Of a DNA stretch of 64,000 bases, positions 7,950-16,315 are shown in pieces. The stretch lies in the NCBI GenBank assembly GCA_946498095.1, contig CAMMMX010000004.1, positions 1 through 64,000 on the forward strand, in the 5' to 3' direction. Source of the DNA: an uncultured Clostridia bacterium (lineage in GTDB: Bacteria > Bacillota > Clostridia > Oscillospirales > Ruminococcaceae). The notes under the pieces were generated by a model, which made no database searches, had not been told where the DNA came from, and saw only the letters and a list, made by a program, of their open reading frames with translations. Every line of letters begins with the position of its first letter. Position 1 is the stretch's first letter. Made by a program: the position numbers and the translations under genes.

Positions 7950-8053
7950 TCCATTCCAACATTTTCTCTCAATATTTTCTATTAACCAATGATTTTGCAT
8001 CATTCTTGTATCTTTTCAACGGTTCCATTCAATTTGTAATCGTCCCTCCATTC
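7950..8053. promoter_or_regulatory. Response regulator/GH127 intergenic region with TCCATTC direct repeats
   Basis: TCCATTC occurs at 7950-7956, 8024-8030 and 8047-8053. The last two are 23 bp apart, about two helical turns, as expected for OmpR-type dimer sites. The first copy lies within the short minus-strand leader of the regulator gene. For the plus-strand gene only a weak TTCAAA-17-TACAAT (8071-8099) was seen. Autoregulation is inferred. Confidence 0.3.
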
Positions 8054-8220
8054 GGTTGTAAACCCCCGTTTTCAAAGTGAAAAATATTTTGGGTACAATG
8101 GTTGCAAAACGAGAACAAAAAGATTTACAAATTGACGGTGAATCGCTGTTGTATTTCAGGCGTGAATCTGCTACACTGAAATCGTTATCAGAATCCATAT
8201 AAAAGGAAGGTACAGGGAGA

Positions 8221-10095
8221 ATGGGAAAGTTGTTTGGGATAGATCACCTGATGTGGGAAAAACAGCTGGATACCGTCCGGCTGCTGCCGGGCGAAGCGAT
8301 GGATCGCCGTCAGCGCAATGTTAAATACCTGATGGAACTGAAAACGGAAAACCTTCTGTTCCATTACTACTGGGAGGCCGGCTTAAACGGATCGATGGGC
8401 TTTACCGTCAGCGATATGCACGGCGGCTGGGACGCGATTACCAGCCATATCCGCGGGACGTTCACCGCGCACTGGCTGAGCGCGGCGGCGCTGACCTACG
8501 CCGAGACCGGCGACGAACAGCTGCGGGCCAAGGCGGACTACATCGTCAGCGAAATCCGCCGCTGCCAGGAGGCGAACGGCGGGGAGTGGGCGTTCCCCAT
8601 TCCACCGAAATACATCTACGGCGTCAAGGCAGGGCGGTATTACTGGGCGCCGCTTTATGTCTGCCACAAGGTGCTGATGGGGATGCTCGACATGTATCTG
8701 CATGCCGGCAACCAGACGGCGATGACGGTCATCGAGGGCTGTTACGAGTGGTTTGCCCATTTCAAGGAGGAGACGTCCCGTGACGAGCTGTCGGGGATGA
8801 TGGACCGTCAGGAGACGGGCGGCATGATGGAGTTCTGGGCCGATCTGTACGCCGTCACGCAGGATCCGAAGCATCTGGAGATGATGCGTTTCTTTGAGCG
8901 TCCGGCGCTGTTTGAGCCGTTGTACGAGGGCAAGGACGTGTTGACCAACATGCACGCCAACACGACCATCCCGGAGATCCATGGGGCGGCGCGCGCTTAT
9001 GAGGTCACCGGTGAGGAGCGTTACCGCGTCATCGTGCAGAACTACTGGGACTGGGCGGTGACCAAGCGCGGCATGTACGCCACCGGCGGTCAGACCAGCG
9101 GCGAGGTGTGGACGCCGCCGATGCGTCAGTCGGCGCGTCTGGGGGACAAAAACCAGGAGCACTGCGTGGTCTACAATATGATCCGTCTGGCCGACTACCT
9201 TTTCCGCTGGACGGGGAAAGTCGAATATCTCGACTACATCGAACGCAACATCTACAACGGCCTCTTTGCGCAGGGGCATGTCGAGTGCTGGGACGACAAG
9301 TCCGGACTCATCGCCTACTACCTGCCGCTCAGAGCCGGCGGCCGCAAGAACTGGGGGTCCCGCACGCAGGACTTCTGGTGCTGCCACTGCACACTGGTGC
9401 AGGCCAACGCGCGTGCGCGGGAATTCTACTATTACCGCAAGGCGGACACGCTGGTCGTCGGGCAGTACCTGCCCAGCGTGTATGAGGGCGAGATTGCCGG
9501 GACCAAGGTTTCGGTCAGCCAGAGTTTTACCGATCTGGGGGGCAGCTGCAATACCATCAATGAAACGTCGCTGACGATTTGGGAGCGCCCGAATTACCAG
9601 TCGGTCGACTTTGCGGTCAAGACGGAGCAGCCCGCGCGGTTCACCATCCGGTTCCGCATCCCGTGGTGGATAAAGGGCGAATTTGTCTGCCGCGTGGACG
9701 GCGAGGACGTCCCCTTCACCGTCGAGGACGGCTTTGCCTGCGTCACCCGGCAGTGGAAGGACGACAAGGTCACGGTGGTGATGGGAAAGGCGATCACCTG
9801 CTGGCCGCTGGCCGACGAGCCGGACACCGTCGCTTTCCTTGACGGCCCGGTCGTGCTGGCGGGGCTGATTGGCGAGGAGCGGACGCTGTACGGCGACAAG
9901 GAGCATCCCGAGGAGATCATTCATCCCCACGACGAGCGGATGTGGGGGATGTGGCAGCAGACCTACAAGACGTATAACCAGCCGGTGGGATTCTACCTAA
10001 AGCCGCTGTACATGGTCGGCAACGAGCAGTATACGGTGTATTTCCCCATCCGGCGGGGTGACCCCGCTTGCAGTACGCATTCCTACAAGCGGTGA
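8221..10095 (+). CDS. GH127 beta-L-arabinofuranosidase-like protein (DUF1680)
   Basis: The 624-residue protein has an (alpha/alpha)6-barrel-type N half (TVSDMHGGWDAITSHIRGTF, WAPLYVCHKVLMGMLDMY) and the GH127 cysteine sites, EHCVVYNM and the cluster FWCCHCTLVQ. In characterised family members (HypBA1 type) cysteines and a glutamate bind zinc, and one cysteine is the nucleophile. A beta-sandwich C half follows. No signal peptide is visible, so it probably acts inside the cell on imported arabinosides. The start ATG follows GGAAGGTACAGGGAGA. The last residues (after YFPIRRGD) are encoded by repeat-derived DNA whose TGA-loop hairpin is read out of frame, so the C terminus is extended. Confidence 0.85.
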   Translation: MGKLFGIDHLMWEKQLDTVRLLPGEAMDRRQRNVKYLMELKTENLLFHYYWEAGLNGSMGFTVSDMHGGWDAITSHIRGTFTAHWLSAAALTYAETGDEQLRAKADYIVSEIRRCQEANGGEWAFPIPPKYIYGVKAGRYYWAPLYVCHKVLMGMLDMYLHAGNQTAMTVIEGCYEWFAHFKEETSRDELSGMMDRQETGGMMEFWADLYAVTQDPKHLEMMRFFERPALFEPLYEGKDVLTNMHANTTIPEIHGAARAYEVTGEERYRVIVQNYWDWAVTKRGMYATGGQTSGEVWTPPMRQSARLGDKNQEHCVVYNMIRLADYLFRWTGKVEYLDYIERNIYNGLFAQGHVECWDDKSGLIAYYLPLRAGGRKNWGSRTQDFWCCHCTLVQANARAREFYYYRKADTLVVGQYLPSVYEGEIAGTKVSVSQSFTDLGGSCNTINETSLTIWERPNYQSVDFAVKTEQPARFTIRFRIPWWIKGEFVCRVDGEDVPFTVEDGFACVTRQWKDDKVTVVMGKAITCWPLADEPDTVAFLDGPVVLAGLIGEERTLYGDKEHPEEIIHPHDERMWGMWQQTYKTYNQPVGFYLKPLYMVGNEQYTVYFPIRRGDPACSTHSYKR

Positions 10096-10160
10096 TTCCG
10101 GCGCTGTCTCATGCGCTGGGACGGAATAGTAACTTAGCCGGAAAAGACTTCGGGTGCGCT

Positions 10161-10747
10161 GAGGCGGGCTAAGCCCGCCCTAAATTCGCGTTCGATGGGT
10201 CATCAGGATGGTGACGGAGCTGCACGCGGCGAGACGTGATTGTGAGCGCGACAATCAAGTTTCGCCCGCTTTTTCAAAGGCAGTGGGTTGAGGCGGGTTA
10301 AGTCCGCCCTAAATTCGCGTTCGATGGGTCATCAGGATGGTGACGGAGCTGCACGCGACGGAACATGATTGTGAGCGCAACGGTAAAGTTTCGCGCGCCT
10401 TTTCAAAGGCGGCGGGTTTTTAGGGCGGAGCCCTAAATCGCTCATCGCAATGAGCGAAATCCTTATGCTGGGAAGCGCATTTTGGGGGTGGATTGCCGCC
10501 CAACGGGCGGCAGGAGGGGGCTTTTTGCAAGTGAATAACAGTTCGCCGTCAGCGAACTGTCGCCCCCTGAACGTACAGCGGGCTAAGCACGCTCCAAATT
10601 CGCGTTCGATGGGTCATCAGGATGGTGACGGAGCTGCACGCGGCGAGACGTGATTGTGGGCGCGACAATCAAGTTTCGCCCGCTTTTTCAAAGGCGGTGG
10701 GTTGAGGCGGGTTAAGTCCGCTCCAAATTCGCGTTTGACAGGCCGTC
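10161..10747. repeat. Tandem/dispersed ~129-bp repeats, family A
   Basis: Unit 1 is at 10161-10289 and unit 2 at about 10290-10418, with period 129. Unit 3 is at about 10576-10703, followed by a truncated copy at 10704-10747. Each begins with a GCGGGC-TAA-GCCCGC hairpin or a degenerate form, then TAAATTCGCGTTCGATGGGTCATCAG split over the unit, and later GATTGT...ACAATC arms. The head resembles the head of family B at 15505. No convincing gene lies in 10096-10856. Confidence 0.85.
10419..10567. other. Cluster of perfect hairpins between repeat units
   Basis: Four perfect inverted repeats follow each other: TTTAGGGC/GCCCTAAA (10419-10437), CGCTCAT/ATGAGCG (10439-10456), GCCGCCC/GGGCGGC (10495-10511) and ACAGTTCGC/GCGAACTGT (10538-10560). 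The last is enclosed by GGGGGC (10516-10521) and GCCCCC (10562-10567). This could be a structured RNA or a palindromic insertion; no product is recognised. Confidence 0.6.
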
Positions 10748-10856
10748 GCCGCATGTGCTGGGACGTGGCTTTTGCCATGCGGGTGCGGTACAGATAAGAA
10801 AACGTGCGTGGGACGGAGAACGTCCTGCGCACGTTTCGGTAAGGTGGGGAAGCGGC

Positions 10857-11381
10857 GTGGCGTATACCATACGGAAGGCGGCTGCCGCGGACGCGCCTGA
10901 TTTGGCGCAGGTCCTGACGCAGTCGTGGTGGTCGGCGTACCGGGATCTGCTGGACGATGCGGATCTTGCGCGCTATACGGATCTGCGGCAAAGGACTCAG
11001 ATGTTCCAAAGGATGCTGGCAAGCCCCCGCGGCGCATGCTTCATCGCTTTTGACGGCGAAATTCCCTGCGGCCTGTTTCTGCTGGGCCCGTCGTGCGACG
11101 CGGATTTCCTCGATCATGCTGAAATCGTGTCCTTCTACACGCTGGAAGAATACTGGGGCAAAGGACTGGCAAAAGAGATGATGTCGGCCGCTTTGGAGGC
11201 TGTCCGGAGGGCAGGCTACCGGCATGTGATGTTATGGGTGATGCAGGAGAACCAGCGGGCGCGCCGTTTTTATGAGAAGTCCGGCTTTCAGGCAGGCGGC
11301 AGGGAAAAGGGAAGTTCCTTTGCCGGCTACGTTGTGGAGGTACGGTATCTTTATGATTTGGCAGGAAGGGGACAAAGGTGA
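10857..11381 (+). CDS. GNAT-family N-acetyltransferase
   Basis: The 174-residue protein has the GNAT fold elements: an N-terminal YTIRKAAAADAPDLAQV strand-helix, the acetyl-CoA loop LEEYWGKGLAKEMM (a variant of Q/R-x-x-G-x-G/A) and the C-terminal LWVMQENQRARRFYEKSGF motif. The substrate cannot be told from sequence. The start is GTG at 10857, preceded by AAGGTGGGGA 6 nt away. No good in-frame ATG exists near it. A 15-bp hairpin (10800-10836) stands just upstream. The gene is followed by an inverted repeat at 11457-11481 and then the pheS T-box. Confidence 0.8.
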   Translation: MAYTIRKAAAADAPDLAQVLTQSWWSAYRDLLDDADLARYTDLRQRTQMFQRMLASPRGACFIAFDGEIPCGLFLLGPSCDADFLDHAEIVSFYTLEEYWGKGLAKEMMSAALEAVRRAGYRHVMLWVMQENQRARRFYEKSGFQAGGREKGSSFAGYVVEVRYLYDLAGRGQR

Positions 11382-11531
11382 ACGTACTGGGGAACGGCTT
11401 TTCACGCGGCAGCCGGGTGAGAGAGCTTCTCTTGAGCCAAAATGATGACGGTTCTCATTGAAAATGGTGTGGTTTTCAATTGGCAGGAAGCGTAGAGGAC
11501 TGTCGCATCACAGAATCCGCCCAGCAGATAC

Positions 11532-11560
11532 TTGAAAATAATCGGAAAGTCTGTTATACT
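11532..11560 (+). promoter_or_regulatory. Promoter of the pheST T-box operon
   Basis: TTGAAA (11532-11537) and TATACT (11555-11560) with 17-bp spacing lie just upstream of the T-box leader. Confidence 0.75.
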
Positions 11561-11569
11561 GTAAACTAA

Positions 11570-11937
11570 CAGCATAAACGCAGTGAATGGGAAAGTACCC
11601 CTGCCAGTACGCGTGGCAGCCTATCAGGGCGTCAGAGAAGGAGGCCGTGGCTGGAAGCTTCCGTCACGTTTGGCAGAGAAGGCTATCGCCGGGGAAGTTC
11701 GCTCAGGAGCGGTGCGGCTGAAGTCCGGGCACGTCGGGTGCGTGCGGATGGTAGGCGGCAACGTCGGCCCGCGTTAAGGGCGAAGGAGTTGCCCGATTCA
11801 GATGTCCTCGATGATGTGTCGGGGCACATGCGGCGGCGGACTCCGGAGTGTTTGCTCACTGCATAGGTTGTGATGCAAAAATCTGGGTGGTACCACGGAG
11901 CATACGGCTTCGTCCCTTTTTGGGACGGAGCCTTTTT
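11570..11937 (+). ncRNA. T-box leader controlling pheST
   Basis: The canonical T-box sequence TGGGTGGTACCACGG is at 11884-11898. It is followed by an intrinsic terminator with arms GGCTTCGTCCC (11906-11916) and GGGACGGAGCC (11922-11932) and a T5 tract. Upstream lies about 310 nt of structured leader with an AGAGA element. A TTC at 11698-11700 (in GGGGAAGTTC) is a candidate specifier for tRNA-Phe. Uncharged tRNA-Phe should stabilise the antiterminator and turn on pheS-pheT. The specifier is inferred from context rather than folded. Confidence 0.92.
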
Positions 11938-11969
11938 GTTTGCAGTGGTGGCAGGAAAGGATGAAGGCA

Positions 11970-12995
11970 ATGAAAGAAGCGTTGCAGAAAATCGCACAGG
12001 AAGCCAAGGAAGCGCTCCAGCGCTGTCAGGATATGAAGGAGCTGGACGCTTTGCGGGTGCGCTTTCTGGGAAAGAAAGGCGAGCTGACAGGCATACTCAA
12101 GCAAATGGGGAAGCTGTCGGCTGAGGAGAGGCCGGTGATGGGACAGCTGGCCAACGAGGTGCGGGCAGAGATCGAGCGGGAACTTTCCGATCGTCAGGCG
12201 GCGCTGAAGGCCCAGGCGCTGGAAAAGCAGCTGCGGGATGAGAAAATAGATGTGACGATGGAAGGCAAAGCCGTCTCATTGGGCGGAAAGCATCCGTTGA
12301 CGATTGTTTTGGACGAAATTAAGGAAATCTTTATGGGGATGGGCTTTGACGTCGTAACTGGCCCGGAGGTGGAGTATGTCCGCTACAACTTCGACGGCCT
12401 TAACGTGCCGGAGAGCCACCCGTCCCGCGATGAGCAGGACACCTTCTATATCCGGGACGATATTGTGCTGCGTACCCAGACGTCACCGGTGCAGGTGCGT
12501 ATGATGGAACAGTCGAAGCCGCCGATCCGCGTTATCGCGCCGGGGAGGGTTTACCGCACCGACTCGGTGGACGCGACGCATTCGCCATTGTTCCACCAGG
12601 TGGAAGGTCTTGTGGTGGACAAGGGTGTGACGATGGCCGACCTGCGCGGCGCGCTGGAGGCGTTTGCCAAGGGTCTGTACGGCGAGGATGCGCAGATCCG
12701 TTTTCGGCCGCACCACTTCCCCTTCACCGAGCCGTCGGCTGAGGTGGACGTGATGTGCTTCGCCTGCCAGGGAAAGGGCTGCCGTTTGTGCAAGGGCGAG
12801 GGCTGGATCGAGATCCTCGGCGCGGGCATGGTGCATCCCAACGTGCTCAAATACTGCGGCATCGACCCGTATGAGTACAGCGGCTTTGCCTTCGGTCTTG
12901 GTTTGGAGCGCATTGTCATGCGTAAGTACGGTATTGACGACATCCGGCTTTTGTTTGAAAACGACCTGCGTTTCCTCAGGCAGTTTTCAGAGTAG
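11970..12995 (+). CDS. pheS: Phenylalanyl-tRNA synthetase alpha subunit
   Basis: This 341-residue class II synthetase subunit has an N-terminal coiled-coil (KIAQEAKEALQRCQ...GELTGILKQMG). Motif 2 is around RPHHFPFTEPSAEVDV and motif 3 is GFAFGLGLERIVMRKYGI. TQTSPVQVRMM and PGRVYRTDSVDATHSPLFHQVEG are typical of PheS. It charges tRNA-Phe as an alpha2-beta2 enzyme with PheT. The ATG at 11970 has AGGAAAGG 9 nt upstream; the ATG at 11961 abuts that site. An A294-type relaxed-specificity change was not examined. The gene is T-box controlled and co-directional with pheT 127 bp downstream. Confidence 0.97.
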   Translation: MKEALQKIAQEAKEALQRCQDMKELDALRVRFLGKKGELTGILKQMGKLSAEERPVMGQLANEVRAEIERELSDRQAALKAQALEKQLRDEKIDVTMEGKAVSLGGKHPLTIVLDEIKEIFMGMGFDVVTGPEVEYVRYNFDGLNVPESHPSRDEQDTFYIRDDIVLRTQTSPVQVRMMEQSKPPIRVIAPGRVYRTDSVDATHSPLFHQVEGLVVDKGVTMADLRGALEAFAKGLYGEDAQIRFRPHHFPFTEPSAEVDVMCFACQGKGCRLCKGEGWIEILGAGMVHPNVLKYCGIDPYEYSGFAFGLGLERIVMRKYGIDDIRLLFENDLRFLRQFSE

Positions 12996-13122
12996 GTCAA
13001 ACCTGCCGGAAAGGCAGCATTCTGGGCGGTTGTGCCCGGGATGTCGGGGATGAAATTATCGGGAGGCGGATGCGCCGGCTCAGGCGCTGTCTGTCCGTAC
13101 CGGAAAGGAAGGATATGTCAGT

Positions 13123-15516
13123 ATGAATCTTTCGATGCGCTGGCTGCGCGATTATGTAGATATCAACAAGGATATGGATATGCGCGAATTTTGCGAGGCG
13201 ATGACCATGTCCGGCTCCAAGGTGGAGGGGTATGAAAAGGAAGGCGCCGAGGTGTCGGGCGTCGTCGTGGGCGAGATTTTGTCGGTGGACAAGGTGGAGA
13301 ATTCCGACAAGCTTGTCGTCTGCCAGGTAAACGTCGGGCAGGAGGCGCCGGTACAGATCGTCACGGGGGCAAACAACGTTTTCCCGGGGGCCAAGGTGCC
13401 GGTGGCGCTGCACGGGGCGACGCTGCCGGGCGGCGTCAAAATCAAGCGGGGCAAGCTGCGCGGCGTGGAGAGCAACGGTATGCTCTGCTCCATCGCCGAG
13501 CTCGGCGTGACGGTGCATGACTTCCCCTACGCGATCGAGGACGGCATCTTTATCCTACAGGAGCCGTGCGAGGTCGGGCAGGACATCCACAGCGCGATTG
13601 GGCTTGACGACGTGTCGGTTGAGTTCGAGATTACCCCCAACCGCGCCGACTGCCTCTGCGTACGGGGGTTGGCGCTGGAGGCAAGCGCGACCTTCGGCAA
13701 GCCTTGCAATGCCAAAGAGCCGCAGATCCGTCAGGAGAGCGGCGATATTGCGGATTACCTGAAAGTAACGGTGGAAAATCAGGAACTGTGCAAGTGTTAC
13801 CATGCTAAGGTGGTCAAGAACGTCAAGATCGAGCCGTCGCCGCGCTGGTTGCGGGAACGCCTGCGCGCGAGCGGGGTGCGCCCGATCAACAACCTCGTCG
13901 ACATCACCAACTATGTCATGCTCGAGTACGGCAACCCTATGCATGCTTTCGACCTGCGCACCATCGCGGGCGGGGAGATCGTCGTGCGCAACGCCCGCGA
14001 GGGGGAGCGCATCGTCACCCTGGACGGTGTGGAGCGTGTGCTGTCGCCCGAGATGCTGGTCATCTGTGACAAGGAGAAGCCGTCGGCGGTGGCGGGCGTC
14101 ATGGGCGGCGTCAGCAGCGGCATCATGGACGACACGACGACCGTGGTGTTCGAGGCGGCCTGCTTCGACGGCAAGTCGGTGCGGCTGACTTCGCGTAAGC
14201 TCGGATTGCGCAGCGAGTCGTCGGCGCGGTTCGAGAAGGGGCTGGACCCGAATCAGGCGATGCCGGCACTGATGCGCGCCTGCGAGCTGGTGGAGGAGCT
14301 TCATGCGGGTGAAGTCGTAGGCGGCGTCATCACCAACTCCTTCTTCGACGGGGAGAAAAAGAAAATTACGCTGGACAGCGACTGGATCAATGCCTTCCTT
14401 GGTCTGGACATTCCAAAGGAGGAGATGGTTCGGATTCTGCGGTCGCTGGCGTTTGAGGTGGACGGCGACGTCATCTCCGTGCCGACCAACCGCACCGATG
14501 TGGAGACGCTGGCGGATATCGCCGAGGAAGTCGTACGCATCTACGGCTACAACCGCGTTCCGTCGACGGCGCTACGCGGCAGCGCACAGGCACGTCCGAC
14601 ACCGGCGCAAAAGTTCGAGAGCCTGGTGCACGACGCCGCGTTGGCGATGGGCTGCTTTGAGGTACAGACCTACTCCTTTGTCAGCCCCAAAAGCTACGAC
14701 AAAATCCGGATGCCGGCGGACAGCCCGCTGCGCCGCTGTGTGGAAATCCGGAACCCACTGGGCGAGGATACCAGCGTCATGCGGACCACGACGATTCCGT
14801 CCATGCTGGACGTGATCGCTTTCAACTACAACAACCGCAATCCCGAGGGGCGTTTTTACGAAATCGGCAACGAGTACATCCCTCATGAAGATCCGTCCCA
14901 GCTGCCGGATGAGAATGCGCAGCTGACGATCGGGTTGTACGGTGGGGACAACGATTTCTACACCCTGAAAGGGATGGCGCAGTCGTTGCTGACGCGTGCG
15001 GGCGTACGTGGCTGGGAAATCGAGCCTTGCGCCGACGAGCCGGCCTTCCATCCGGGGCGCTGCGGCGTGATATACGCGGCGGACGGGACGCAGCTGGGCA
15101 TCATCGGGGAAATCCATCCGCTGGTGGCGGACAACTTCAGCATCGGCGGAAAGTGCTACGTCGGGCGTTTTCCGATGGCGGCGCTGATGGCGGCGTCGGA
15201 CATGGAGCGCAAGTACGTCCCGCTGCCCCGCTTCCCGGCGACGACGCGCGACCTGTCGCTGCTGTGCGATGCGGATTTGCCGGTCGGGCACATCGAGAAG
15301 GCGATCCGGCAGGCAGTCGGGGCGGTTTGCGAGAGCGTCAAGCTGTTCGACGTTTACCAGGGCGCCCAGATCGAGGCGGGCAAGAAGAGCGTGTCCTTCT
15401 CGATCGTCATGCGCTCGCGCGAGGGCACGCTGACCGACGAGCAGGCGGACAATGCGGTACGCAAGGTGCTGTCCGCGCTGGAGAAGATGGGCGTGTCGCT
15501 GCGTGCGGCGGGGTAA
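13123..15516 (+). CDS. pheT: Phenylalanyl-tRNA synthetase beta subunit
   Basis: The 797-residue protein has the complete PheT domain order. It starts with an N-terminal fragment (MRWLRDYVDI) and an EMAP/OB tRNA-binding domain (VVVGEILSVDKVENSDKL). The B3/4 editing domain (NLVDITNYVMLEYGNPMHAFD) and B5 (TPNRADCLCVRG, PTNRTDVETLADIAEEV) follow. The protein ends with a catalytic-like core and a C-terminal anticodon-binding ferredoxin domain (RFPATTRDLSLL). GGAAAGGAAGG precedes the ATG. The last codons GCG GCG GGG TAA are the first bases of a 119-bp repeat; the stop sits in the loop of that repeat's hairpin. Confidence 0.97.
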   Translation: MNLSMRWLRDYVDINKDMDMREFCEAMTMSGSKVEGYEKEGAEVSGVVVGEILSVDKVENSDKLVVCQVNVGQEAPVQIVTGANNVFPGAKVPVALHGATLPGGVKIKRGKLRGVESNGMLCSIAELGVTVHDFPYAIEDGIFILQEPCEVGQDIHSAIGLDDVSVEFEITPNRADCLCVRGLALEASATFGKPCNAKEPQIRQESGDIADYLKVTVENQELCKCYHAKVVKNVKIEPSPRWLRERLRASGVRPINNLVDITNYVMLEYGNPMHAFDLRTIAGGEIVVRNAREGERIVTLDGVERVLSPEMLVICDKEKPSAVAGVMGGVSSGIMDDTTTVVFEAACFDGKSVRLTSRKLGLRSESSARFEKGLDPNQAMPALMRACELVEELHAGEVVGGVITNSFFDGEKKKITLDSDWINAFLGLDIPKEEMVRILRSLAFEVDGDVISVPTNRTDVETLADIAEEVVRIYGYNRVPSTALRGSAQARPTPAQKFESLVHDAALAMGCFEVQTYSFVSPKSYDKIRMPADSPLRRCVEIRNPLGEDTSVMRTTTIPSMLDVIAFNYNNRNPEGRFYEIGNEYIPHEDPSQLPDENAQLTIGLYGGDNDFYTLKGMAQSLLTRAGVRGWEIEPCADEPAFHPGRCGVIYAADGTQLGIIGEIHPLVADNFSIGGKCYVGRFPMAALMAASDMERKYVPLPRFPATTRDLSLLCDADLPVGHIEKAIRQAVGAVCESVKLFDVYQGAQIEAGKKSVSFSIVMRSREGTLTDEQADNAVRKVLSALEKMGVSLRAAG

Positions 15517-15915
15517 CCCCGCATGAAGTTCGCGTACGATGCGTTGCTGTGGAGGCGACGCCATCGCACGCGGTGAAATGTGTCCGCAGAGGGCAGCGTG
15601 CAGGCTGAGCCTACTTTCAGTTTGCGGCGGGGTAACCCCGCATGAAGTACGCGTACGGAGTGTTGCTGTGGAGGCGACGCCATCGCACGCAGTGAAATGT
15701 GTCCGCAGAGGGCAGCGTGCAGGCTGAGCCTACTTTCAGTACGCGGCGGGCTAAGCCCGCATGAAGTACGCGTACGATGCGTTGCTGTGGAGGCGACGCC
15801 ATCGCACGCGGTGAAATGTGTCCGCAGAGGGCAGCGTGCAGGCTGATCCTGCTTTCAGTACGCGGCGGGCTAAGCCCGCATGAAGTACGCGTACGGAGTG
15901 TTGCTGTATGGGCGG
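15505..15915. repeat. Tandem 119-bp repeats, family B, beginning at the pheT stop codon
   Basis: Units start at 15505, 15624, 15743 and 15862, each exactly 119 bp apart; the last diverges after about 54 bp. Each unit begins with a 6-bp hairpin whose 3-nt loop is TAA (GCGGGG-TAA-CCCCGC or GCGGGC-TAA-GCCCGC). ATGAAGTACGCGTACG follows, and the unit ends with AGGCTGAGCCTACTTTCAG. Unit 1 overlaps the end of pheT. The spurious short frames across the array are repeat artefacts. Confidence 0.93.
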
Positions 15916-16012
15916 CGTCCGTATATGCGCTGGGGTGTAACCTGAAGCGGGAACCGTCCGCCGTAAGCGGAAATCAAGTATCTTTCTCGGATAGAAGGGC
16001 TTTCCAATTCAC

Positions 16013-16057
16013 ACAAGGCTGTCGCAAATGCTGTTTGATGCATGGCGACAGCCTTGT
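16013..16057. terminator. Long inverted repeat, possible terminator after the pheT repeats
   Basis: ACAAGGCTGTCGC (16013-16025) and GCGACAGCCTTGT (16045-16057) are perfect 13-bp arms around a 19-nt loop, followed by TTCTTACTT. The T tract is weak. The rest of 15916-16245 shows no gene. Confidence 0.45.
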
Positions 16058-16245
16058 TCTTACTTCGATTTTCATCAGCCGTCCAGGCGGGCAATTTCGG
16101 GGCATTGTGCCAGCGGCTTTTCGCCGGCCGCTTCCAGCTGTCGGAAGGCATTGCAGGAGAAACTGAACCGGTACATGGTGGGGAGGAACAGATGCTTGGG
16201 TTGCTTTGGTCTGTCCAGCCCTGGCGGACGGTCTGCACCCGCAGG

Positions 16246-16275
16246 TTGACCCGCTGCGCCGGCGTATGATAAAAT
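16246..16275 (+). promoter_or_regulatory. Promoter of the methyltransferase gene
   Basis: TTGACC (16246-16251) and TAAAAT (16270-16275), 18 bp apart, lie 41 bp before the start codon. Confidence 0.6.
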
Positions 16276-16315
16276 GGGAGACAATCTGAATATTAGGAAA
16301 AAAGGAGGGGACAAA

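Noticed and set aside
8383-9930. 515-residue open frame antisense to GH127
   Set aside because: GC-rich codon bias opens the antisense frame; the protein is Arg/His-rich with no fold-like pattern, while the sense frame has clear GH127 motifs.
15539-15802. Several 60-residue open frames in the 119-bp repeats
   Set aside because: They repeat with the period and have no ribosome sites; they are artefacts of the array.
15505-15915. CRISPR array at the 119-bp repeats
   Set aside because: Units are joined directly with no unique spacers, and no cas genes are near.
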